From positions 230,538 to 294,537 of the forward strand of contig NZ_JADNRC010000004.1 of NCBI RefSeq assembly GCF_015594725.1: 64,000 nt of DNA, written 5' to 3'. Source of the stretch: Flavobacterium sp. ALJ2 (GTDB lineage: Bacteria; Bacteroidota; Bacteroidia; Flavobacteriales; Flavobacteriaceae). The position numbers and the translations under genes are program-made. Positions 1 through 6,233 of the stretch are shown here, piece after piece. How positions within the stretch are numbered: position 1 is the stretch's first letter; every line of letters begins with the position of its first letter. Below the pieces are notes generated by a model. The model saw only the letters and a list, made by a program, of their open reading frames with translations. It was not told where the DNA came from and made no database searches.

Positions 1-28
1 CGCCCGACACAATTCAGGGTAAAAAAAA

Positions 29-1342
29 ATGAAAAAAATATTTATAAGTTTTGGAATGTTGCTAGTTTTTGGTTTAACTAGCATTACACTTAATTCGTGT
101 AGTAACGACGATGGAAGTGGTGATGAAAATGATGATGGAAAAAATACTAATAATAGATTGTCAGCAATTACTATTCAAAATACAAAGGCATTGTTTATTT
201 CAACATCAAATGTAGGAAGTAAACTTTATGGTGTAAAATCTTCTTCTATTTCTAGTAAAAATATGTCAAATACTGAAGAAATTTTTGAAATTAAATACTT
301 AAATAGTGATGGTGAAGAAATACAAAAATCAAATCCTGCCTACATCTACAATCTAAAAGATTTTATAGTATTAGGATTTGGTACAAATTATTTAATTAAT
401 AGTGGATTTGAGGAAGCCTATCTAATAAAAAAAACAGATGGAAAAGTATTCGAGATACCTAAGAACTATATGCCTCACGTAGTCGGAAATAAATATAATT
501 ATTTACGACAATATTTAAATACCGAAAATAAAATTCAAGAAGATGAAAACAATAATATTTATTACACAACTTATCCAAGTCAGAAAATACTGAAAGTATC
601 GTTAAATACACCTTCTTCATTACAATTTCAAGAAATTTCAGCCGTAAATGATGTTGTATATGGTTTTTGTGTAGATGGCAAAGGAAATATTCATTATGGA
701 TATCATGATTCTAATACCCAAATTTACAAATATCGTTACAGAAAATCAGAAGGAAACTTTGTAAATACTTCTTTCCCTCAAAGTCAGTATTATAATCGTA
801 TTTGGACAGGTACAGATGGAGTAATGTATAGCGCTAAGATGAATACAGCAGATGATTCATATCTTGGAAAAATACAAGATGGTAGTTTTTCAGAAATTAA
901 ACATTCCAATATGAATATTAATGATTGGAAATTTGGTGATGTGTTTAATGTAAAAGGAAAAATAATCTATACTTACTATGAACATAATCCTAACAAAATT
1001 TTTAATCTTTCAAATGAAATGGCGTTTGCCGAAATCTCTTGTTCAGTAAAGGCTAATTATGTGTTAAATAACGATTTGTATAACTTTGACAAAGCTACTT
1101 TTGCTTTAACTTTAATAAACGTGTCGAATGGGAACACTTCAGTAGTTTATGATTTAGATGAAACAAAATTAGGCAATTACGACATCGACAAAATAATAAA
1201 TGTAGACCAAGACGGCGTAACATTTAGTGCAGTAGATTTAAGCAATGGACAATATGTTGTAGCTAAAATTTCCACGGCAAATCTGGTTACAATTCAAACA
1301 ACTATTAATGGACAGATTACAACGGTAACGTCCTTAAATTAA
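29..1342 (+). CDS. Surface lipoprotein, unknown function
   Basis: The first 24 residues form a lipoprotein signal: a KK start, a hydrophobic stretch and a lipobox-like LNSC with Cys24. The Cys is followed by an acidic SNDDGSGDENDDG tract; acidic residues right after the lipid Cys are typical of Bacteroidetes lipoproteins exported to the cell surface. The rest (437 aa in all) has many short beta-type stretches with Trp/Tyr/Gly and repeated 'ADGVMYSAK', 'GNIHYGY'-like segments, which could be a beta-propeller, but I do not recognise the family. ATG at 29 is the only sensible start. It is followed by a strong hairpin at 1371-1408. It sits at the edge of the cassette run and may or may not belong to it. 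Confidence 0.75.
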   Translation: MKKIFISFGMLLVFGLTSITLNSCSNDDGSGDENDDGKNTNNRLSAITIQNTKALFISTSNVGSKLYGVKSSSISSKNMSNTEEIFEIKYLNSDGEEIQKSNPAYIYNLKDFIVLGFGTNYLINSGFEEAYLIKKTDGKVFEIPKNYMPHVVGNKYNYLRQYLNTENKIQEDENNNIYYTTYPSQKILKVSLNTPSSLQFQEISAVNDVVYGFCVDGKGNIHYGYHDSNTQIYKYRYRKSEGNFVNTSFPQSQYYNRIWTGTDGVMYSAKMNTADDSYLGKIQDGSFSEIKHSNMNINDWKFGDVFNVKGKIIYTYYEHNPNKIFNLSNEMAFAEISCSVKANYVLNNDLYNFDKATFALTLINVSNGNTSVVYDLDETKLGNYDIDKIINVDQDGVTFSAVDLSNGQYVVAKISTANLVTIQTTINGQITTVTSLN

Positions 1343-1370
1343 GATAACACTGGAAAAGTACATTTAAACT

Positions 1371-1408
1371 GCCTAAAACCGCCGATTTACAATATGGCGG
1401 TTTTAGGC
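1371..1408. terminator. Perfect 13-bp hairpin after the lipoprotein gene
   Basis: GCCTAAAACCGCC (1371-1383) pairs perfectly with GGCGGTTTTAGGC (1396-1408) around a 12-nt loop. It sits 29 nt after the lipoprotein stop codon. There is no long T run after the stem, so it may be a weak terminator or an mRNA-stabilising hairpin. It lies where the 5' half of the first attC-like site would be expected. Confidence 0.55.
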
Positions 1409-1444
1409 ATAATTTAAAGCTGGTTTTGTATTTTAAAAATTAGT

Positions 1445-1505
1445 TTTTAACCGAAAGTCTAGGCTTTCTTAATCCCAGTCTACGTGTAGCGCGAAAACGT
1501 TAGAC
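1445..1505 (+). repeat. attC-like half site 1 (3' arm only)
   Basis: The reverse complement of this stretch begins AACGTTTTCGCGCT and continues with a GGGATTAAGAAAG block. It matches the 3' arms of the complete sites at 2898-3030 and 3921-4056 (AACGTTTTGGAGCT, GGGAAATCGAA). It ends in GTTAGAC at 1499-1505, which fits the integron core consensus GTTRRRY. The matching 5' arm is not visible upstream, so this looks like a half site or a heavily diverged first site. The ORF of cassette 1 starts 15 nt after it. Confidence 0.5.
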
Positions 1506-1519
1506 CCAATATCCTACCA

Positions 1520-2107
1520 ATGACACATTCCGAATATTTTTTAAAAAAATTAGCCAGCGAAAAAGTTACAGGAGACTTTTACCCATTTGACACAGGCGAA
1601 ATTGATAAGGTAGAAGATTATATTCGACAAATTGTTGGCAGACTTAAAAATAATCAGAAAATCATTATTGAACCAGATTTTGACTATTATGGAAGCGGTT
1701 TTGCTTCATATATTAACGTTCGTATTTCAAAGCGAGATAAATCTGACAGTAAAATCACGACAGACAAAAACCGTGTAACAAAATGTACAAAAGGACTTTT
1801 GTTGTATATTTCAAATCTGACACCATTTTGGTATTATGGCACTGCTGAGTGGGACAGAACAACAGAAAACGGAGTTTTTAAAAGCGGTTCAACGGGGTTT
1901 TTAAGACCTCATAGTATAGACAATATTGACACGCAACTTTGGACGAACGACATTGAAAAAATTAAACTAGTAATGAGCGATTTCGGCTACTACTTACTAA
2001 CGAGACAAGAAGTAGAAGATCCAATAGATTTTAAAGTAAATATGGCAAGTAACTTAATCGAAAAACCGACAAAAGTGTTTGACTGCTTTTTCCATTGGGA
2101 AGACTAA
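1520..2107 (+). CDS. Cassette gene 1, unknown function
   Basis: 195-aa soluble protein with no signal peptide or membrane helix. It has several aromatic-rich segments (for example PDFDYYGSGFASYINV near residue 53, and FWYYGTAEWDR near 103) and an acidic C-terminus ending FFHWED. I do not recognise the family; its small soluble acidic character is compatible with an immunity-type or cytosolic effector protein, but that is only a guess. It is the single gene of a 714-bp unit (1500-2213) bounded by attC-like repeats, with its ATG 15 nt after the core sequence, as in integron gene cassettes. No promoter of its own is evident. Confidence 0.7.
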   Translation: MTHSEYFLKKLASEKVTGDFYPFDTGEIDKVEDYIRQIVGRLKNNQKIIIEPDFDYYGSGFASYINVRISKRDKSDSKITTDKNRVTKCTKGLLLYISNLTPFWYYGTAEWDRTTENGVFKSGSTGFLRPHSIDNIDTQLWTNDIEKIKLVMSDFGYYLLTRQEVEDPIDFKVNMASNLIEKPTKVFDCFFHWED

Positions 2108-2126
2108 TAACACCTAGAAAAACGGC

Positions 2127-2221
2127 GTGCAACATGGTATTTCCAAAAGCGGTGCTTCGGTGCTTTATTGAACATTAGTAATTCTAAACCCCGCCTTCGG
2201 AAATAGCTAGACGTTGTGTGC
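2127..2221 (+). repeat. attC-like site 2
   Basis: Imperfect long inverted repeat between cassette genes 1 and 2. The outer 5' end is GTGCAAC (2127-2133) and the outer 3' end is GTTGTGTGC (2213-2221). Inside, TATTTCC (2138-2144) pairs with GGAAATA (2199-2205), and GCGG (2149-2152) pairs with CCGC (2191-2194), leaving unpaired bases and a roughly 40-nt central region. This layout of outer core pairs, an inner stem with extrahelical bases and a variable loop is that of integron attC sites. The core GTTGTGT departs from the GTTRRRY consensus. Confidence 0.6.
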
Positions 2222-2227
2222 AATTTT

Positions 2228-2887
2228 ATGACAGAGCATCTATACCGAAAATTTGAACCTAACATTATGGCAATATCACACAAGCGAAAGCGGAAAATAA
2301 TATTTAAGGAAAAATTATACTTGTGGTATATTATTAAAGATGACGATTACGAATACCATTATTTAAGGATAATCTCTGAGGATAAAAAATTACAGTTATC
2401 TTACAGAATAAATCAAATTAGTGATTGTTTTATACATCCAAAAATTGGGGTTCTTAAAAGTGAGAATTTGGAAGAAGGGGTGTACCATTTTTTTCCAACA
2501 ATTGCAGACGAAATAATTTCAAATCATAATGTAGGAGCAATATTGAATTGGTATGACAATCAAGAAAAAACAGTAAAACCGATAGTATTTAAACTGCCGA
2601 AAAATCCTTTTGAAAGTATTGAATTTAAAAGTGGTATTGTGACCCATATTGAGAATAATTTTTCGAAAGTAAACCTAAAAGAAGATATGTTGCAAGTAAT
2701 TTATCCTAAAAACTATTTACTTGATGTCGGTTGGTATGGCTCAATGAATAGCTATATAATTTATATAATCAGAAATAATGATTGGGAAAATCCAGTGGCA
2801 AAAGCGAATAAAGGTCTCTATGATTTGCAAGAAGCCATCATTTCTGCTATTAATATAATTGAAAAACGAATTAATGAGTTGGAATAA
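2228..2887 (+). CDS. Cassette gene 2, unknown function
   Basis: 219-aa soluble protein starting MTEHLYRKF. A GTG at 2216 is in frame, but it overlaps the repeat core (GTTGTGTGC), so I prefer ATG 2228. The N-terminal third is basic (HKRKRKIIFKEK near residue 18); the rest is mixed alpha/beta with no catalytic signature I recognise. It is the only gene of an 811-bp unit (2214-3024). The unit's first seven bases with the preceding G (GTTGTGT) are perfectly complementary to its terminal ACACAAC (2898-2904), the arrangement expected if the unit once circularised. Confidence 0.65.
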   Translation: MTEHLYRKFEPNIMAISHKRKRKIIFKEKLYLWYIIKDDDYEYHYLRIISEDKKLQLSYRINQISDCFIHPKIGVLKSENLEEGVYHFFPTIADEIISNHNVGAILNWYDNQEKTVKPIVFKLPKNPFESIEFKSGIVTHIENNFSKVNLKEDMLQVIYPKNYLLDVGWYGSMNSYIIYIIRNNDWENPVAKANKGLYDLQEAIISAINIIEKRINELE

Positions 2888-2897
2888 TAAAAGTGGT

Positions 2898-3030
2898 ACA
2901 CAACAAGGGCTTGGTGTCAGGCGGGCTGAAGTACAAAATTAAACAGTAGTTTTTTAATTGAACTTTAGTAATAAAACCAGCTTTTGTGTTTCGATTTCCC
3001 GCCCGAACGCAAAGCTCCAAAACGTTACCT
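2898..3030 (+). repeat. attC-like site 3
   Basis: Long imperfect inverted repeat between cassette genes 2 and 3. The 5' arm GGCTTGGTGTCAGGCGGG (2908-2925) pairs, with bulges, with the 3' arm CCCGCCCGAACGCAAAGC (2998-3015). The loop is AT-rich. The outer left core is ACACAAC (2898-2904) and the outer right core is GTTACCT (3024-3030). It is clearly homologous along its whole length to the site at 3921-4056. The left core matches the start of cassette 2 rather than the adjacent right core. Confidence 0.7.
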
Positions 3031-3064
3031 GCTATTTTTAAAGACACAGCGAAAGACAAACAAT

Positions 3065-3916
3065 ATGGACAAAAAAACACTTTCAATATTAAAAAAAATC
3101 TACTTTCACGAAAATGGATTTTATAATTCTAAACTTAAAAGCCACGAACATAAAATTCCAGCGACAGTAACACAAGCTGATTTAGAATTATTAGACAGCA
3201 AAGGACTGAAACCAAATAATTTTGAAACTTTTGACCACGATAATTCTTTGGACAGACTTCTGAAACTTCGAGAAAACAAAAAATTAACACTTGACTTTGT
3301 AACAACAATGTTTTTAAAAGGTTTTACAGGAGAAATGCCTAGAGGAAGACAAACTTTGATGAGTTATTTATATATCAAACATTTATCTAAACATAGTTTT
3401 GTTGGCAAAGACACTTGCGAAATTTGTGGTTTACCGAAAGTTAAAACGGAAGATAGAACACATAAGCTTTATACCTATTATTTAGGATATTCGTGGAACG
3501 AATTACCCTTACATTATTTAATTGAACTTGAAGAAGCTATTACCTTTGACAAACCAGAAATAACAAAAACGGACAGAGAAAAATTAGAAAAATCATTAGA
3601 GTTTATTGCAAAAGCTGATGAAAAGGAAACACCAAGCAAATTAGAAAAAAGGCTTGCATCAAACAAAATTTTAGACCAAACAGACAAGTATAAACGTTAC
3701 GGGATTTTACAAACACTTTCCGAATGTGGAATATTGCCCAACAAATTTATGCGACCAAAATATGAACAATTCACAAGCCAAAAGGATTTATGGAAAGTAA
3801 GTGAAAAGCTGACAACTTCTTTTCGGTCAGACATTATATTGCCTTTAGGTGGTTGGAAAGGAGAAAATGGTATTGATACTAAACGCTACAATGAAATATT
3901 CAATGCGACAAAATAA
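3065..3916 (+). CDS. Cassette gene 3, unknown function with CxxC motif
   Basis: 283-aa soluble protein. An in-frame GTG at 2984 lies inside the repeat, so ATG 3065 (MDKKTLSILKK) is the likely start. There is a CEICG motif near residue 120 that could be half of a metal-binding knuckle, though no second CxxC is present; a further Cys lies in ECGILPN. The middle is rich in charged helices (KTDREKLEKSLEF). I do not recognise the family and it has no signal peptide. It is the single gene of a 1024-bp cassette-like unit (3025-4048) whose start GTTACCTGCT is complementary to its terminal AGCAGGCAAC (3920-3929) except for one base. Confidence 0.7.
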   Translation: MDKKTLSILKKIYFHENGFYNSKLKSHEHKIPATVTQADLELLDSKGLKPNNFETFDHDNSLDRLLKLRENKKLTLDFVTTMFLKGFTGEMPRGRQTLMSYLYIKHLSKHSFVGKDTCEICGLPKVKTEDRTHKLYTYYLGYSWNELPLHYLIELEEAITFDKPEITKTDREKLEKSLEFIAKADEKETPSKLEKRLASNKILDQTDKYKRYGILQTLSECGILPNKFMRPKYEQFTSQKDLWKVSEKLTTSFRSDIILPLGGWKGENGIDTKRYNEIFNATK

Positions 3917-3920
3917 AACA

Positions 3921-4056
3921 GCAGGCAACAAGGGCTTGGCGTCAGGTGAGCTAAAGTGCAAAAATCAACAGCAGTAATTTTATTAAAAATTAGTAATAAA
4001 ATCAACTTTAGTACTTCGATTTCCCGCTCGAACGCAAAGCCCAAAATGTTAGTGGC
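3921..4056 (+). repeat. attC-like site 4
   Basis: Second full copy of the repeat family seen at 2898-3030. The left core region GCAGGCAAC is at 3921-3929. The 5' arm GGCTTGGCGTCAGGTGAG (3933-3950) pairs imperfectly with CTCGAACGCAAAGCCC (4027-4042). The right core GTTAGTGGC is at 4048-4056. The inner block TTCGATTTCCCGC is identical to that in site 3. The unit that would begin at 4049 has no intact gene. Confidence 0.7.
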
Positions 4057-4079
4057 AATTACCACGCAGAATCAAGAAT

Positions 4080-4228
4080 CAAAAACAATTTTTAATGAAT
4101 TAAAGAAAATTTAAAAGAAAATGAAGAATTAAAAAAATACGTTGCAAATGAGTTTGAAGTATATTATGATGCTCATTTGTTGATAGAATCGGCACGTACT
4201 ATAGGAAAAATAACAGCAATACTTTAAT
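4080..4228 (+). pseudogene. Decayed ORF at the end of the cassette run
   Basis: After the last core (4048) there is no intact gene. An open frame encodes KENEELKKYVANEFEVYYDA and continues to a TAA ending at 4228, but the apparent upstream part (ESKTIFNELKKI) is in another frame and no good start is present. It looks like the remains of a fourth cassette gene or of flanking chromosomal sequence. The family is not recognisable. Confidence 0.4.
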
Positions 4229-4354
4229 GCTGAAACTATGATAAAAGTTACTGTAGAATATGTTATTGCAGATAGAACTTTTGAGGATAGCATATTACCA
4301 AATAACCGACAACAAGGAAATTTATTGAGAATACAGGTTCAATTTAATTTCTAA
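4214..4354 (+). pseudogene. C-terminal remnant of an outer-membrane porin
   Basis: The frame through 4238 encodes YFNAETMIKVTVEYVIADRT followed by a stretch ending GNLLRIQVQFNF and a stop at 4352-4354. Alternating hydrophobic residues and a terminal Phe are the hallmark of the last strands of outer-membrane beta-barrels, probably of the OprP/phosphate-selective porin kind. An in-frame TAA at 4211-4213 separates it from anything upstream and no start codon fits a whole protein, so it is a 3' fragment. It marks the junction between the cassette DNA and the older chromosome. Confidence 0.5.
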
Positions 4355-4377
4355 AAAAAATATAAGGATGGAGTTTC

Positions 4378-5445
4378 TTATTTTTCGAAAACGGAAAATA
4401 ATGAACTCCATTTCGCTTTCTTCTTATATTGGGGTAATCCTTTATACTCGTCAATTTTTGTAATATCCTCAATCCTAAAATCATCTTGTAATGCATAAGG
4501 TACAAGTCCTTCTTCTTCTAATTTTTCAGCTAGATATAGTTGTTCATATTGACCAGGAGTTGGTATAAAAAAAGCTTTCTTCTCTAATTTAACCAAATCC
4601 ATTACGGTTGTATAGCCAGAACGACATAAGATTTGCTCACTTTCGTTAAAAGTTTGCTCTAGTTGTCGTGTATTCATGAAATTATAATAGGTAACATTCT
4701 CAACGATTTCCTTTTTTTGGTCTTTTTCGACAATACCTTTTACAAAAACAACTTTCCCTTTGTAGCGAAGCACTTCTTTCTTTAATTTCTCTTCAAGATA
4801 GCCTCGTTGAGGTTCTGGTCCAGATAAGATAACCATTAAATCATAGACTTTTGGTGTTTCTTTCTTGCGCATTCTGCTTAAAGGACCAATGTATTTTAAT
4901 TTAATTTTTTTTGTTTTTAAATGGCCTAATTCACCAGTTAGATTCGGTTTCTTTTTTATGTCTGGAACCCAGCATTCAGTATATTTTTTTATAAAGTACT
5001 GATGACATTTACTAGTAAACCAAGTAGTATTTCCTGTCATCACATTTAACTGGTGTGTAATAAAAACCGAAGGTATTTTGTTTGAGTAAACTCCTAAACG
5101 ATTATCAGAAATAATACCATCAATGCCATATTTTTTTATCCAAGATTTTACCATCTTTTTTTCATCTAGAATGGCTTCAATCATTTTAGGACAATTTTTG
5201 ATTAATTTCCATTTGAAGTTCTTGGCATTTTTTGCATATTCTATTTGGTAAGAAGGTAATTCCAGCGTTTGGATATAGGGAAATTCTTTTCGCAATAATT
5301 CTAAAGCAATCCCATCTGAGGCAATTATCGGAATGTAATTGTTTTCTTGTAGCGCCTTAATTATAGGGATACATCTTGTAGCGTGGCCTAAGCCCCAATT
5401 TAATGGAGCAATAAGAATGGTTTTATTGGTTGAATCTAAATTCAT
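4378..5445 (-). CDS. MurG-like glycosyltransferase
   Basis: 355-aa cytoplasmic GT-B type glycosyltransferase. The N-terminal domain opens with a strand followed by the loop LNWGLGHATRCIP (about residues 16-28), the glycine-rich acceptor-side motif of MurG/GT28-like enzymes. The C-terminal domain has CRSGYTTVMDL and PTPGQYEQLYLAEKLEEEGL, which match the nucleotide-sugar binding region of UDP-GlcNAc transferases. It probably transfers a sugar from an NDP donor to a lipid or polysaccharide; the substrate cannot be told. It is monocistronic, with the stop next to the porin remnant. Confidence 0.75.
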   Translation of the reverse strand: MNLDSTNKTILIAPLNWGLGHATRCIPIIKALQENNYIPIIASDGIALELLRKEFPYIQTLELPSYQIEYAKNAKNFKWKLIKNCPKMIEAILDEKKMVKSWIKKYGIDGIISDNRLGVYSNKIPSVFITHQLNVMTGNTTWFTSKCHQYFIKKYTECWVPDIKKKPNLTGELGHLKTKKIKLKYIGPLSRMRKKETPKVYDLMVILSGPEPQRGYLEEKLKKEVLRYKGKVVFVKGIVEKDQKKEIVENVTYYNFMNTRQLEQTFNESEQILCRSGYTTVMDLVKLEKKAFFIPTPGQYEQLYLAEKLEEEGLVPYALQDDFRIEDITKIDEYKGLPQYKKKAKWSSLFSVFEK

Positions 5446-5549
5446 ATAGAATTGGGTTATGTTAAGTTAACCCTGCGAAAGTTACAAATAGTAAGTGTTT
5501 TCCTTATTTATAAATGATTACTAAAATATTAAGTTATTATTTTAGTAAA

Positions 5550-5592
5550 TACAAAAAAGGTTAGACATTATAAGTAGTCTAACCTTTTTGTA
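5550..5592. terminator. Intrinsic terminator
   Basis: A long stem (TACAAAAAAGGTTAGAC against GTCTAACCTTTTTGTA, one bulge) flanked by A and T runs. It lies 20 nt past the stop of the minus-strand gene ending at 5612 and can act in both directions. Confidence 0.8.
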
Positions 5593-5611
5593 TTTATCAA
5601 GAATAAGTTAT

Positions 5612-6169
5612 TTAGTCTTGAATGTACGTTTTATTTCCGTTAGAATTAATGTAGTATTTGCCACCTCTAGGGCCAGTATATACTTTTTTACCATTATACT
5701 CACCAGTAACTTTATCAGCTACTTTAGGAGCCTTTTCGTTAGTTTCTTTAACCTTTTTTGTAGTAGTCTTTGATGCTGCTTTAGTATCAGCCTTAGCTTT
5801 GTCTACTTTTTCAGTAGCAGCTTTAGTATCTGCTTTGGCTTTAGTTACTTTTTTAGTGGCATCATCAGTTGTACTTTTAGCATCTGCTTTAGCTTTGGTA
5901 GCTTTTTTTGTAGCAGGCTCTTCTGTTTTAGTTGTTTTAGCTTTAGCATCACTTTTTGTTTTTGCAACTTTATCATCTACACTTTTAGTAGCAGTTGCTT
6001 TTTCTTTAGTTGCTTTTTTCTCTGCAGTAGTTTTAGAGTCGGTAGCCTTTTTTTTCTCTTTAGCGGCTTCTGTTTTAGCTTTGGCTTTAGTCTTTTTTAC
6101 AGCAGTTTCCTGAGCGTAAAAATTACTAGAGAAAACGAACATAAAACAAAGTAATAATAGTTTTTTCAT
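5612..6169 (-). CDS. Secreted Lys/Ala/Thr-rich protein with PBCV basic adaptor-like tail
   Basis: 185 aa. Residues 1-19 are a Sec signal peptide ending in YAQ. Residues about 20-150 are a low-complexity, highly basic run of repeats built from KAKADTKAAT-like units, resembling histone H1-type tails. The last 25 residues contain TGPRGGKYYINSNGNKTYIQ, which matches the PBCV-specific basic adaptor domain, a short motif often found at the ends of surface or chromatin-like proteins. The combination of export signal and nucleic-acid-like basic repeats suggests a periplasmic or surface protein that binds polyanions such as LPS, DNA or polysaccharide; this is inference. It has its own terminator downstream. 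Confidence 0.7.
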   Translation of the reverse strand: MKKLLLLCFMFVFSSNFYAQETAVKKTKAKAKTEAAKEKKKATDSKTTAEKKATKEKATATKSVDDKVAKTKSDAKAKTTKTEEPATKKATKAKADAKSTTDDATKKVTKAKADTKAATEKVDKAKADTKAASKTTTKKVKETNEKAPKVADKVTGEYNGKKVYTGPRGGKYYINSNGNKTYIQD

Positions 6170-6233
6170 GTCTTAAAGTGTTAAAATTCATAATAAAATT
6201 AATCAATTTATTGTAATGTTTTCAAAATATATA

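Noticed and set aside
2871..3086. Minus-strand frame of 71 codons over the repeat at 2898-3030
   Set aside because: It lies wholly on the attC-like inverted repeat and gene ends, with no conserved feature.
4305..4320. Fifth attC-like left core (GACAACAAGG)
   Set aside because: It is part of the porin-tail coding sequence (NNRQQGN) and has no matching 3' arm.
5658..6113. Long plus-strand reading frame opposite the Lys/Ala-rich gene
   Set aside because: It is the mirror of a low-complexity repeat on the minus strand; no signal or family sense, only Ala/Val/Leu/Phe runs.
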